Shown here: piece after piece, positions 49,426 through 59,975 of the stretch
How the letters are laid out: each line of letters opens with the position of its first letter
How positions within the stretch are numbered: the first letter of the stretch is position 1
Notes under the pieces: generated by a model
What the model was told of the DNA's origin: nothing
The model's input: the letters and a program-made list of their open reading frames with translations, nothing else
Databases searched by the model: none
Translations under genes and position numbers: made by a program
DNA from: Acidianus infernus
GTDB lineage: Archaea; Thermoproteota; Thermoprotei_A; Sulfolobales; Sulfolobaceae
DNA length: 64,000 nucleotides
Direction of reading: 5' to 3'
Assembly (NCBI RefSeq): GCF_009729545.1
Contig: NZ_WFIY01000004.1
Location: 780,001-844,000, forward strand

Positions 49426-49465
49426 TGGGCCCGGAGGGATTTGAACCCTCGACCACTCGGTCTCT
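49267..49465 (+). mobile_element. Relic of an SSV-type integrase gene, int(N) fragment, at tRNA-Met
   Basis: The plus strand reads FIREGRSINIYTVEKDKDSN, a TGA and a one-base shift, then IDYLDEIIECGSGS, and then MGPEGFEPSTTRS as it crosses the 3' half of tRNA-Met (encoded on the other strand). It matches the relic at tRNA-Pro in order and in an identical 18-base start (TATAGAGTTTTCTCAGCC, 49267-49284, and minus strand 43116-43133). The frameshift and early stop show that it is decayed. Confidence 0.75.
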
Positions 49466-49512
49466 CACCGAGGCTATGAGCCGAGCGCTCTACCTAGCTG
49501 AGCTACGGGCCC
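49426..49512 (-). tRNA. tRNA-Met (CAT, elongator) with a 13-nt intron
   Basis: Acceptor GGGCCCG/CGGGCCC, discriminator A, T arm GAGGG-TTCAAAT-CCCTC. Anticodon stem CTCGG/CCGAG with loop CTCATA plus A after removal of a 13-nt intron at 49462-49474, at canonical site 37/38. The bulge-helix-bulge is visible: bulge TAG, central 4-bp helix CTCA/TGAG, bulge AGA. The acceptor stem differs from archaeal initiator tRNAs, so elongator is likely. Confidence 0.93.
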
Positions 49513-49560
49513 ACTATTTTCTTTTTAATAAACAATCCTTTTTAAGACTTACGAAAAAAA

Positions 49561-50808
<1,248 letters not shown>

Positions 50809-50905
50809 ATGAGAAAATCTTGTTTTACGTAAAAAAGTTAAGTGATATCGAACGTGAAAGAACAATAAGTTTAAAGTCTATAATCTTAACTCTCTCTAGA
50901 TCTGA

Positions 50906-51601
50906 ATGTTTAAGGATAACGATTTTGTGTATATAGATTATGTTAGTAAAATTAAAGATACAGGAGAAGTAATTGATACAACAATAGAGGAGGAAGCAAA
51001 AAAGGCAAACATTTATAATCCAGAGAAAAAATACAAACCACTCCTAGTCATAATAGGGGAGCACAGAGTTCTAGAAGGATTGGAAGAGGCATTAAGGAAC
51101 TTTAATGAAGGAGAGCAAAAGGAGATAGAAATTCCTCCGTCAAAGGCTTATGGAGAAAGAGATCCTTCAAAGGTTAAATTAGTATCTTTAGGAGAATTAA
51201 AGAGACAAGGTATCAATCCTAGGCCTAACATGGTAATAAGATTAGCAGAAGGTGGATATGCTACAGTAAAAAGTGTAAGTGGAGGAAGGGTAATACTTGA
51301 TTTGAATCATCCATATGCTGGAAAGACTATAGTTTACAACGTGAAAGTAGTTAAAGTACTTAAGGATGAAAAGGAAAAAATTCAAGCATTAGTTGAAAGG
51401 TGGTTTGGTGAAAATAGCAAAATGACGTTTGAGCTTACAGAAGATAAGAAGAGCGTAAAATTTGAAGTTCCAAAGGATTACTTTCTGTTAGAAGATTTGC
51501 AGACTAGAAAGTACGTCTTGGCTAAAGATATCATAACTTTCGTGCTTCCAGAGAGTGTAGTAAGTTTTGTAGAGAACTATAATAAGGATACTTTTAAGTA
51601 A
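50906..51601 (+). CDS. FKBP-type peptidyl-prolyl isomerase (long archaeal type)
   Basis: 231 residues: FKBP domain with inserted flap (SlyD-like), visible in FVYIDYVSKIKDTGEVIDTT, VIIGEHRVLEGLEEALRNF and EKEIEIPPSKAYGERDP-like text, followed by LDLNHPYAGKTIVYNVKVV, and a C-terminal domain of about 75 residues seen in archaeal long FKBPs. It folds or chaperones proteins in the cytoplasm. A TATA-like CTATAAT about 26 bp before the ATG fits leaderless transcription. It overlaps egsA's end by 8 nt. Confidence 0.93.
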   Translation: MFKDNDFVYIDYVSKIKDTGEVIDTTIEEEAKKANIYNPEKKYKPLLVIIGEHRVLEGLEEALRNFNEGEQKEIEIPPSKAYGERDPSKVKLVSLGELKRQGINPRPNMVIRLAEGGYATVKSVSGGRVILDLNHPYAGKTIVYNVKVVKVLKDEKEKIQALVERWFGENSKMTFELTEDKKSVKFEVPKDYFLLEDLQTRKYVLAKDIITFVLPESVVSFVENYNKDTFK

Positions 51602-52637
51602 TAACTCCAGTATTTCTTGCAACTTTTTCTGCAGATGCCCAAGTTAATCCTCTATCTCCAAGTATAGTATATCTTTCTGGGCGAATAGTATGAGCAATAG
51701 TTAATGCCTTTATTATTATTTCATTTGGTACTCCTAATTGCTTTGCAGTAACTGGTGCACCTATCCTAATTAACGCTTTTCTTATCTCTTTCCATTTTAT
51801 GCCATGAATATACGCCATCATTATTGTGCCTACTCCTACTAATTCGCCATGAAGTGGCCCTTCTGGATAAAGCATTTCTACCGCATGAGCAAATAAATGT
51901 TCTGAACCGCTTGCAGGTCTTGTACTTCCAGCCATACCCATTGCTACTCCACTGCTTATTAATGCTTCTACTAAAAGTCTTACACCGTATTTAAGGTCTT
52001 TATTTATAATCCTAGTACAGTTTAACGCATGCCTAGCTGAGAGCAACGCTAAAGATGCAGTATAATCACCATAATATTCTCCTCTTAATTTAGCTGCTAA
52101 TTTCCAATCCCTTACTGCTACTATTTTTCCTACAGTATCTCCTATGCCAGCGTTAATTAGTCTCCTAGGTGCAGAACTTAGTACGTCAATATCTGCTATT
52201 ATTGCTGTAGGTTCTTTAGCTTTCATCGATATAGGCTTTCCTAGACCTTTTATTGCGGCAAAAGGTGACGTAATGCCGTCATGGGAAGGAGCAGTCGGTA
52301 TACTAACAAATCTTTTATTTAATTCAAATGCTGCAAATTTTGCAACGTCTATAGCTTTTCCTCCGCCAACTCCTAATATTACGTTGCTCTCATGTTTTTT
52401 AGCGAATTCTTCAACTTTTCTGACCTCATCAAGGTTTGCTTCTTGAACTTCTATTACATCAGCAGGTATTTTATCTAGGATTTTACTAACTATCAGCCTT
52501 CTTACGTTACTGCCAGTAACTATGAGGAAAGAACCAGTAAGTCCTAACTCAGAAAAGTATTCGTCAATTCGAGATATTATCCCATTACCAATAAAAATTC
52601 TTTCTGGTAAGCTGATTATGTGCTCTCGCATTTCCAT
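51594..52637 (-). CDS. egsA: sn-glycerol-1-phosphate dehydrogenase
   Basis: Makes the archaeal lipid backbone sn-glycerol-1-phosphate. 347 residues. NAD(P) and zinc sites are visible: ILGVGGGKAIDVAKFAA, VSIPTAPSHDGITSPFA, DVLSSAPRRLINAGIGD and the zinc His in GSEHLFAHAVEML and GPLHGELVGVG. ATG 52637. It belongs with the isoprenoid genes at 39-42 kb in membrane lipid synthesis. Confidence 0.95.
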   Translation of the reverse strand: MEMREHIISLPERIFIGNGIISRIDEYFSELGLTGSFLIVTGSNVRRLIVSKILDKIPADVIEVQEANLDEVRKVEEFAKKHESNVILGVGGGKAIDVAKFAAFELNKRFVSIPTAPSHDGITSPFAAIKGLGKPISMKAKEPTAIIADIDVLSSAPRRLINAGIGDTVGKIVAVRDWKLAAKLRGEYYGDYTASLALLSARHALNCTRIINKDLKYGVRLLVEALISSGVAMGMAGSTRPASGSEHLFAHAVEMLYPEGPLHGELVGVGTIMMAYIHGIKWKEIRKALIRIGAPVTAKQLGVPNEIIIKALTIAHTIRPERYTILGDRGLTWASAEKVARNTGVIT

Positions 52638-52707
52638 ATGGTAATGTAAAGTTTTAAATATTAAAAAGTGAGTATGTTAGTTGTTAGTCTCCTTCTTGGT
52701 GAGTTAA

Positions 52708-54624
52708 GTGACAAGTAGACTTGAAATTTTAGGTGCAATATATAATGGAATTCCAAAAGATGCAGGAATAACTAGAATAGAGTTTGAAGGGCCAGAAATA
52801 GCTGTATATGTAAAAAATCCAAATTTTCTAACTAATGGTGGAGATATTATAAAGAAAATAGCCAAAGAAATAAAGAAAAGAATTGTTGTAAAAGCCGATA
52901 AAAGCGTGAGAAAAGATGAAAAAGAAGCAATAGAAATAATAAAGAACATTGTACCGAAAGAAGCAGAAATAACTGACATAAAGTTTGACGAAGATTTAGG
53001 AGAAGTATTAATAAAAGCTAAGAAACCTGGATTAGTAATAGGAAAAGGAGGTTTAATACAGCAAAGAATATTCCTTGAAACTTTCTGGAAACCAGAAATA
53101 ATTAGAGAGCCGCCAATAAAATCTAAGACTATAGAGAATGTCATAACTCACATATATAATGAAACAGAATATAGAGCGAAAATCCTGAAGACTTTTGGAG
53201 ATAGAATACATAGAGAAGTATTATTTAAGGATAGATATGTTAGAATCACAGCATTAGGTGCTTTTCAAGAAATAGGCAGATCAGCAATATTAGTAGAGAC
53301 TCCAGAGAGTAGAGTTTTACTTGATACTGGAGTAAATCCAAGCGTCAATTTCGGAGAAAGAATGTTTCCTAAATTAGACATAGACCAGCTTAGATTAGAA
53401 GACTTAGATGCTGTAGTAATAACTCATGCGCATTTAGATCACTGCGGTATGGTTCCCTACCTATTTAAGTATGGATATGAAGGTCCAGTTTATACAACTC
53501 CACCAACTAGGGATGTTATGGCTTTAATGCAATTAGACTTATTGGACGTTGCAGAGAAAGATGGAAGACCTTTACCTTACAGCGCAAAAGAAGTGAGAAA
53601 AGAGCTTCTTCATACAATAACATTGGATTACGAGGAAGTTACTGACATCGCACCAGATATAAGGTTAACATTCTATAATGCTGGACACATTTTAGGCTCA
53701 GCAATGGTTCATTTACATATAGGCGAAGGAACTCATAACATTGTATACACTGGAGACTTCAAGTATGCAAAAACTAGACTATTAGATAGAGCTACTAGTG
53801 AATTCCCTAAGGTTGATACATTAATCATGGAGACAACTTACGGTGCTCAAGAGCAAACTAGTAGGGAGGAATCTGAAAAACAGCTAATAGATATTATAAA
53901 TAATACAATAAACAGAGGAGGCAAAGTCCTTATTCCAGTCTTAGCAGTAGGAAGGGGTCAAGAAATGATGTTAGTAATAAATAATGCGCTAAAGAACAAA
54001 TTAATACCAGAAGTTCCAGTATACGTGACTGGATTATTCGATGAGGTTACTGCAATACACACTGCTTATCCAGAGTGGTTAAGTAGAGAAGTTAGAGATG
54101 CGATACTTTATAAGGATGAGAATCCTTTCGTTTCGGATCAATTTAAGAGGATAGAAGGATATAGGGAAGATATTGCACAAGGAGAACCTTCCATTATTTT
54201 AGCAACATCTGGTATGCTTAACGGCGGACCCGCGGTGGAGTTCTTTAAAGCTATGGCTCCAGATCCAAAGAATTCTATAGTATTTGTAAGCTACCAAGCG
54301 GAAGGAACTTTGGGTAGAAAGGTAAGGGATGGAGCAAAAGAAGTACAAATAATCGGAAGAGACGGAAGAGTAGAAAACATACAAATTAATATGGAAGTAA
54401 AAGTAGTTGATGGTTTCTCAGGGCACTCAGATAGGAGACAACTACTAAAGTTCTTACACGACTTAACTCCTAAGCCTAAAAATATCATTCTAGATCATGG
54501 AGAATATAATTCAATGATGGCCTTTAAGAGACTTATAGATAATCCTAAAGAGAAGGAAAGGCTTGGAATTAAAGGGGCAAACATCTACACTCCTGCAATA
54601 CTCGATAGCTTAAGAGTCGTATAA
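52708..54624 (+). CDS. aCPSF1/FttA: KH-domain beta-CASP ribonuclease
   Basis: 638 residues. Two N-terminal KH-type domains (with AKKPGLVIGKGGLIQQRIF) precede a metallo-beta-lactamase domain (THAHLDHCGMVPYL, DTGVNPSVN, HILGSAM, YTGDFKYA) and a beta-CASP domain (ILATSGMLNGGPAVEF ... VDGFSGHSDRRQL). In archaea this protein ends transcription by cleaving nascent RNA. GTG 52708 has GGTGA (52698-52702) 5 nt upstream. Confidence 0.96.
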   Translation: MTSRLEILGAIYNGIPKDAGITRIEFEGPEIAVYVKNPNFLTNGGDIIKKIAKEIKKRIVVKADKSVRKDEKEAIEIIKNIVPKEAEITDIKFDEDLGEVLIKAKKPGLVIGKGGLIQQRIFLETFWKPEIIREPPIKSKTIENVITHIYNETEYRAKILKTFGDRIHREVLFKDRYVRITALGAFQEIGRSAILVETPESRVLLDTGVNPSVNFGERMFPKLDIDQLRLEDLDAVVITHAHLDHCGMVPYLFKYGYEGPVYTTPPTRDVMALMQLDLLDVAEKDGRPLPYSAKEVRKELLHTITLDYEEVTDIAPDIRLTFYNAGHILGSAMVHLHIGEGTHNIVYTGDFKYAKTRLLDRATSEFPKVDTLIMETTYGAQEQTSREESEKQLIDIINNTINRGGKVLIPVLAVGRGQEMMLVINNALKNKLIPEVPVYVTGLFDEVTAIHTAYPEWLSREVRDAILYKDENPFVSDQFKRIEGYREDIAQGEPSIILATSGMLNGGPAVEFFKAMAPDPKNSIVFVSYQAEGTLGRKVRDGAKEVQIIGRDGRVENIQINMEVKVVDGFSGHSDRRQLLKFLHDLTPKPKNIILDHGEYNSMMAFKRLIDNPKEKERLGIKGANIYTPAILDSLRVV

Positions 54625-54680
54625 GATGTTACAAGACGGATTTAATTTTTTAAACCAAAATAGCCTTTAATATTTTGTAA

Positions 54681-54756
<76 letters not shown>

Positions 54757-54828
54757 CTTTGAGGCTGTTATGTTTTATTTGTAAATTTAACTCGTGCAAC
54801 AATAGGCATTAAAATATGCAGCGCTAAT

Positions 54829-55086
54829 TTAGGTGAGGTTGCTAATAATTACCTTTCCTATAACTGAAAATATTCCGCTAATTATTATTAATATTCTGCC
54901 TATTAATGATATTAAAGTCGGTATTTGATGTAAAAATATAAATGCAAATAGCATTGCGAATACTGATCTAGATAGCTTAGAACTGACGATAATTGAATAT
55001 TTATTTTAGCAAGTGCATCATATCATAGGAATAAAGCTAGTAAAGCATTTACTAACGTTGCAATGGTAACTATTATTAATACTATT
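54829..55086 (-). pseudogene. EamA/DMT-type transporter remnant (C-terminal part)
   Basis: On the minus strand, ending with TAA at 54829-54831, the frame reads SRSVFAMLFAFIFLHQIPTL followed by ISLIGRILIIISGIFSVIGK, the last two membrane helices of the EamA (drug/metabolite transporter) fold, where the residues LHQ match the usual LGE of that fold. Upstream the frame is broken (stops and a shift before KYSIIVSSKL). The N-terminal half of the gene is missing. Confidence 0.6.
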
Positions 55087-55179
55087 TAACGTTAAATTGA
55101 ATCTTAGTATTAAAAGGAAAGATGAGGTGACGATTGTAGATATTATCGTCTGATAAAATACTAGCTCTTTAGGATTTAC

Positions 55180-55447
55180 AAAATAGGGGTTAAGGGGGAG
55201 AAAAGCCTAGGGAATGAATAGCCCCCTTATAGATTTAAATATTCGTTTATCTATTAGTGACGTTAATGACGCTCCTCTCCAGCTCAAGTATGAGCAACCA
55301 GCAATAAGGGACTAGGTGAATGAAAGTTACTCACTCTTCCAATGCTCTGAGCCACCCGAATCGATGGTGGGAACTATGAGCCCCTTGGGAGGGAACCCTT
55401 CAGGAGGAAGTCAGTATTCCAGTAGACATTTTGCTAGTAACGGCTAG
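55180..55447 (+). pseudogene. Transposase-like remnant (possibly TnpB C-terminal tail), copy B
   Basis: The plus strand frame has DVNDAPLQLKYEQPAIRD, TAG, then VNESYSLFQCSEPPESM, VGTMSPLGGNPSGGSQYSSR and ends TAG at 55445-55447. It is the better preserved partner of copy A at 43270-43505, in inverted orientation 12 kb away; similarity runs from GGGGTTAAGG (about 55186) to GGAAGTCAG (about 55414). No transposase core remains. Family assignment is from memory of Sulfolobales TnpB tails and is uncertain. Confidence 0.55.
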
Positions 55448-55638
55448 GAGTCCATAAAAATTCCGCTGGCTAGTACACTTAGACTACCAATACTAACGTT
55501 AAGAGCTGTTGGATCGATTATTATGAATACTTTGTCATTCATAAAGTGGGTTAGCGTATTTTCATTTAAAAAGATATTATTAAAATAAATATAATAGCGC
55601 TTAAACTATAAAAAGTCCTTCACTCGAACATTATAATT

Positions 55639-57261
55639 TCACATTCTTATAAGAACGACAGAGTCGTATTGCGGATCAATATTTACATTTATGATCCTAA
55701 GTTTATTATCTCCTTCATTATTATTCAATGCTTCTTTTAATTCAGCAGTTGAATTTACGTCAATTGCGCCTAAGAATTTTAAATCTATATTAATTGAAGA
55801 CCAGCTTCTTTTTATTGTAGGTGCATCGGATGCTGTAGTATCTAAATATGTGGAAGCCTTATCATTAAACACTATTAATGTTCCTTTAGCCTCATCTCTC
55901 TTTGATTGTAATAGTCCTAAGTTTCTAGTAATCGAAGGTAAATCTGTTACTCCTAAAGCGTTTTTATCCTTAGACTGTATAACTCCTGCTATTCCTAAAC
56001 CTTTAGAAATAATACTTTCTGAAGTGAACCATACTGGTTTATCAACAGGATATCTTATCATGTCGAAAGTTACTGCAGACAAGTCTACAAAGATTTTACT
56101 AAACTTAAAGTCTGTCAGCGTCTTAACTACATCCCAAGGCCATAATCCACTATGAGTTCTTAATTCTGGCTCCTTTTTAGATCTAAGAATCTCGTACCTT
56201 ATGCCTCTATCAATTTTATCTTTAATCTTCTGCTTTAGTAATACAAGTAGCTCCTTTAAGAATAGACCAGTATCTGCCACTATGGGTAAATGAGGCATGA
56301 TTACTTTTCCTATATCTTCGCCATCAATGTTATTATGCATTGTAAATCCCTTGAATTTCATTGACCATCCACCGGTAGACAATTGAGTTAATCTAGTTCC
56401 TAAGAAAAGAATTGAATCAGCTTCTGCCAGAAGCTTATTGCCTATATCTGTTCCTATTATGCCTAATCCTTCTCCTGCAAAAAGTTGGTGAGATGCAGGA
56501 AAACTTCCTTTGCCTTTTATTGTAGTAATTACTGGTGCATCAAGTAGTTCTGCAAGTTCTATTAATTCATTATGAGCCTCGCTAGTTATAACACCGTATC
56601 CAGCAACTATTACTGGAAGCTTTGAGTTTGATAAAACCTCGGCTACTTTTGCTACAGTATTCTTATCTGGAGTTCTCTTTTCAGGTTTTTGTTCCGCAGG
56701 AGATAATGGATAAGCCTTCATCTTGAAAAGGTCTTCAGCTATTTCAACGAAGGCCGGCCTCGGTCTATTGCTTAAAGCCTCTTTATTTGCCTTCTCTACA
56801 GTTACTGTTATCTCCTCGATACTTATTGCTCTTTCTCTCAATTTAGTAATTGGTGCTAGAGTAGAGCTTAAGTCATCTGGGGTTCTTAATTCTCCTACTC
56901 TTGCTCTACCTACATCTCTATATGATCTTAAACTACCTATAATTAAAAGTGGAACTGAATCAGCATAAGCTTGTGCTATTACATCGATTCCATTAAGTAT
57001 TTCTGTTCCTGGTATCTGAATTACTACTCCTGCAGTATTATTTTCCATTGCATAGGTTTCTGCTAAAAGTAACGCATCCCTTGAATTTAATGAAATATCT
57101 TGTTCTATTTCATATTCTTTTAATCTTTCTCTTAAATTTTCAGGAAGACTAATAGTTGTAAATACTTTTTTTGTGCCTATTTCTTTTAAAACATAAGCTA
57201 AAGCTTCATCTCCGGTCATTTCTTTTCCTACAGTCTCTTCCTTTCTTTTAGGCGCGCTCAA
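55639..57261 (-). CDS. Acetolactate-synthase-like ThDP-fold protein, probably inactive
   Basis: 540 residues with the three-domain layout of ThDP enzymes: N-terminal PYR-like domain, central domain (LPVIVAGYGVITSEAHNELI ... FAGEGLGIIGTD) and C-terminal domain. Catalytic Glu of the PYR domain is missing: where relatives have HEQ the chain reads NSR (DISLNSRDALLLAETYA). The ThDP/Mg loop GDGS...NN is also lost (GVTDLPSITRN ... FNDKAST). TTG 57261 has GGTGA 4 nt upstream. Function unknown; a regulatory or structural role is possible. Confidence 0.65.
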   Translation of the reverse strand: MSAPKRKEETVGKEMTGDEALAYVLKEIGTKKVFTTISLPENLRERLKEYEIEQDISLNSRDALLLAETYAMENNTAGVVIQIPGTEILNGIDVIAQAYADSVPLLIIGSLRSYRDVGRARVGELRTPDDLSSTLAPITKLRERAISIEEITVTVEKANKEALSNRPRPAFVEIAEDLFKMKAYPLSPAEQKPEKRTPDKNTVAKVAEVLSNSKLPVIVAGYGVITSEAHNELIELAELLDAPVITTIKGKGSFPASHQLFAGEGLGIIGTDIGNKLLAEADSILFLGTRLTQLSTGGWSMKFKGFTMHNNIDGEDIGKVIMPHLPIVADTGLFLKELLVLLKQKIKDKIDRGIRYEILRSKKEPELRTHSGLWPWDVVKTLTDFKFSKIFVDLSAVTFDMIRYPVDKPVWFTSESIISKGLGIAGVIQSKDKNALGVTDLPSITRNLGLLQSKRDEAKGTLIVFNDKASTYLDTTASDAPTIKRSWSSINIDLKFLGAIDVNSTAELKEALNNNEGDNKLRIINVNIDPQYDSVVLIRM

Positions 57262-57383
57262 ATAATCACCAAAGAATTAACGGTGTTTAAAAAATTTAAA
57301 TTTAAGATTAAGGTCTCATATCTACGAAGATTTGGATAGGTTAAAAATATAGAAGATTTTGCTATCATAAACTTGTGAGCTAA

Positions 57384-57933
<550 letters not shown>

Positions 57934-57947
<14 letters not shown>

Positions 57948-58104
57948 CTGGTAGTTCTTTCTTTTTGATTCTTAAATTCCTACTATGACATCTTCTGCAT
58001 TTAGTAGCTTTTATTGAGTTTAAAGCACCGCAGTTTCTACAAACTTTTTTAATGAACACTCTTTCTTGGACTATTCTGAGCTTTTCAGGATCGGTAATAG
58101 GCAT
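57934..58104 (-). CDS. rpl40e: Ribosomal protein eL40
   Basis: 56 residues. The zinc ribbon is VCRNCGALNS ... KCRRCHSRN, with MPITDPEKLRIVQERVFIKK at the N-terminus, the usual start of archaeal L40e. ATG 58104. It sits between a nucleotidyltransferase-like gene and the NusA-like gene. Confidence 0.92.
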
Positions 58105-58175
58105 TTATATAACCCGCTACTTATATATCTGACAAGATTCATAAATATTGCGGTAATAGTGGAGCGTGGATTTGG

Positions 58176-58682
58176 ATGAAAATTCCCCTTGATTATTTGT
58201 GTGTAAAAAGTGGCCTGCTTTGCAATAGATGCCAGAGTCTTGTAGATAGTGGAGAGGTAGATAGTTTTGAAGTAAAGGTAATGCAAGCTCTTTTAGAATT
58301 AGAGGAGACTCAATTTAAAGAATTGAAAGACTCAACATATTATAAGGCAATTAAGGTAAATGATCTTTTAATCCTTTTAGTTGGGAGTGGTCCGTCTATG
58401 ACCATACAAAAGTGGATAAAGGTCGCTAAAGCTCTACAAGATAAGCTTCATATGAAAGTAAGGATAATAGAAAAGACTAACAATATTAAGAATAGTGCAA
58501 TACAATTACTTTCACCCGCAAGAGTTTTAGGAGTTAATACTGTATGGTTGCCCGACGGTTCTGTTCAATACGTGATAAGAGTTTCAAAAAGCGAAAGAAA
58601 ATTATTGCCTGCCGACTCTAACATCTTAGAATCAGCTTTATCAAAAATTCATGATACAAGAGTTAAGATAAGGGTTGAGTAA
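58176..58682 (+). CDS. NusA-like/KH-type RNA-binding protein
   Basis: 168 residues. An N-terminal zinc-like pair in DYLCVKSGLLCNRCQSLVDS is followed by an alpha/beta domain with KVRIIEKTNNIKNSAIQLLS that looks like a KH domain of the NusA type. It is one nt from aspS, so they are one unit. The role (transcription or translation) is unproven. Confidence 0.5.
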   Translation: MKIPLDYLCVKSGLLCNRCQSLVDSGEVDSFEVKVMQALLELEETQFKELKDSTYYKAIKVNDLLILLVGSGPSMTIQKWIKVAKALQDKLHMKVRIIEKTNNIKNSAIQLLSPARVLGVNTVWLPDGSVQYVIRVSKSERKLLPADSNILESALSKIHDTRVKIRVE

Positions 58683-59975
58683 ATGCTTAAGTCCGATTTT
58701 GTAGCAGAAATATCTCCAGAGCAAGATGGGAAGGAAGTTACAGTAGCAGGATGGGTTCACACTATAAGAGATCTAGGAGGAAAGAAATTTATATTACTTA
58801 GAGATAGGTCAGGCTTAGGTCAAATAGTTATTGATAAAAGTAATACGAAAGCTTTTGAATTAAGCAAAGATTTAACTCAAGAATCAGTGATCTTAGTTAA
58901 AGGTATAGTAAAAGCTGATAAGAGAGCTCCAAACGGAGTAGAAATACACGCAAATGAACTTGAAATTTTAAGTAAAGCAAAAGCTCCTCTTCCGTTGGAC
59001 GTTTCTGGGAAAGTTAACGCAGATTTGGATACTAGACTTAGGGAAAGGCTATTGGATCTAAGAAGATTGGAAATGGAAGCTGTGATAAAAATACAATCTG
59101 AGGCTATAAGAGCCTTTAGAGAGTATCTATACTCACAAAAATTTGTTGAAATTTTTACACCTAAGATAATTGCTACTGCAACTGAAGGAGGAGCACAACT
59201 ATTTCCAGTTATATATTTTGGCAAAGAAGCATTCTTAGCTCAAAGCCCACAGCTTTACAAGGAACTATTAGCTGGAACAATTGAAAGAGTATTTGAAGTC
59301 GCTCCGGCTTGGAGAGCTGAAGAGTCTGATACACCTTATCACTTATCAGAATTCTTAAGTGCAGATATTGAAGTAGCATTTGCAGATTATAATGATATAA
59401 TGAACATTGTTGAAAATACATTAGACTTTATGGTAAATAAGGTAAGAAATAATTGTCAAAAAGAATTGAAAATACTCAATCATACTTTACCAGAGATTAA
59501 AAAACCTATTAGGAGGATAACCTATTCTGAAGCAATAGAGATATTGCAAAGCGCTGGAGTTAATATAAAATTTGGGGATGATATAGGAACACCTGAGCAA
59601 AGAATTCTCCACCAGAAATTAAATGAAGATTTATATTTCATAATTGACTGGCCTTCTACTGCTAGACCATTTTACACAAGAAGGAAAAGTAATAATCCTG
59701 AATTAAGCGAAAGCTTTGATTTAATTTATAGATGGGTTGAAATAGCCTCTGGAAGCAGTAGAAACTACAAGAGGGAAGTTCTAGAAGAAGAATTAAAGTC
59801 TAGAGGACTAAATATAGCAAGTTTTGAGTTCTTCTTAAAATGGTTTGATTATGGAATGCCTCCTCATGCTGGTGTGGGAATAGGAGTACAAAGACTAATG
59901 ATGCTTTTCACCGGATTACAAAACGTAAAAGAAATCTCGTTATTCCCAAGGGATAAGAAAAGACTTGTTCCTTAG
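58683..59975 (+). CDS. aspS: Aspartyl-tRNA synthetase
   Basis: 430 residues, archaeal type: OB-fold (VTVAGWVHTIRDLGGKKFIL), class II motif 1 near FVEIFTPKIIATATEGGAQL, motif 2 FEVAPAWRAEESDTPYHLSE and motif 3 GVGIGVQRLMM. It may be non-discriminating (also acting on tRNA-Asn) if asparaginyl-tRNA is made by transamidation; the residue switch cannot be judged here. ATG 58683. Confidence 0.94.
   Translation: MLKSDFVAEISPEQDGKEVTVAGWVHTIRDLGGKKFILLRDRSGLGQIVIDKSNTKAFELSKDLTQESVILVKGIVKADKRAPNGVEIHANELEILSKAKAPLPLDVSGKVNADLDTRLRERLLDLRRLEMEAVIKIQSEAIRAFREYLYSQKFVEIFTPKIIATATEGGAQLFPVIYFGKEAFLAQSPQLYKELLAGTIERVFEVAPAWRAEESDTPYHLSEFLSADIEVAFADYNDIMNIVENTLDFMVNKVRNNCQKELKILNHTLPEIKKPIRRITYSEAIEILQSAGVNIKFGDDIGTPEQRILHQKLNEDLYFIIDWPSTARPFYTRRKSNNPELSESFDLIYRWVEIASGSSRNYKREVLEEELKSRGLNIASFEFFLKWFDYGMPPHAGVGIGVQRLMMLFTGLQNVKEISLFPRDKKRLVP

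Larger units (their letters stand above)
54757..55638. other. Gene-free 0.88 kb between tRNA-Val and the ThDP-fold gene
   Basis: No intact gene. It holds an EamA-like transporter remnant (54829-55086, minus), a transposase-like remnant (55180-55447, plus) and an unassigned hydrophobic open stretch on the minus strand around 55455-55556 (NDKVFIIIDPTALNVSIGSL). I see no integrase relic against tRNA-Val. The stretch looks like accumulated debris of transfer events. Confidence 0.7.

Noticed and set aside
54757..54860. Search for an integrase relic against tRNA-Val
   Set aside because: Minus-strand translation next to the tRNA shows no REGR...YxIEK pattern like the other two relics.
55691..56155. 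154-codon plus-strand frame inside the ThDP-fold gene
   Set aside because: Antisense shadow of an intact conserved gene.
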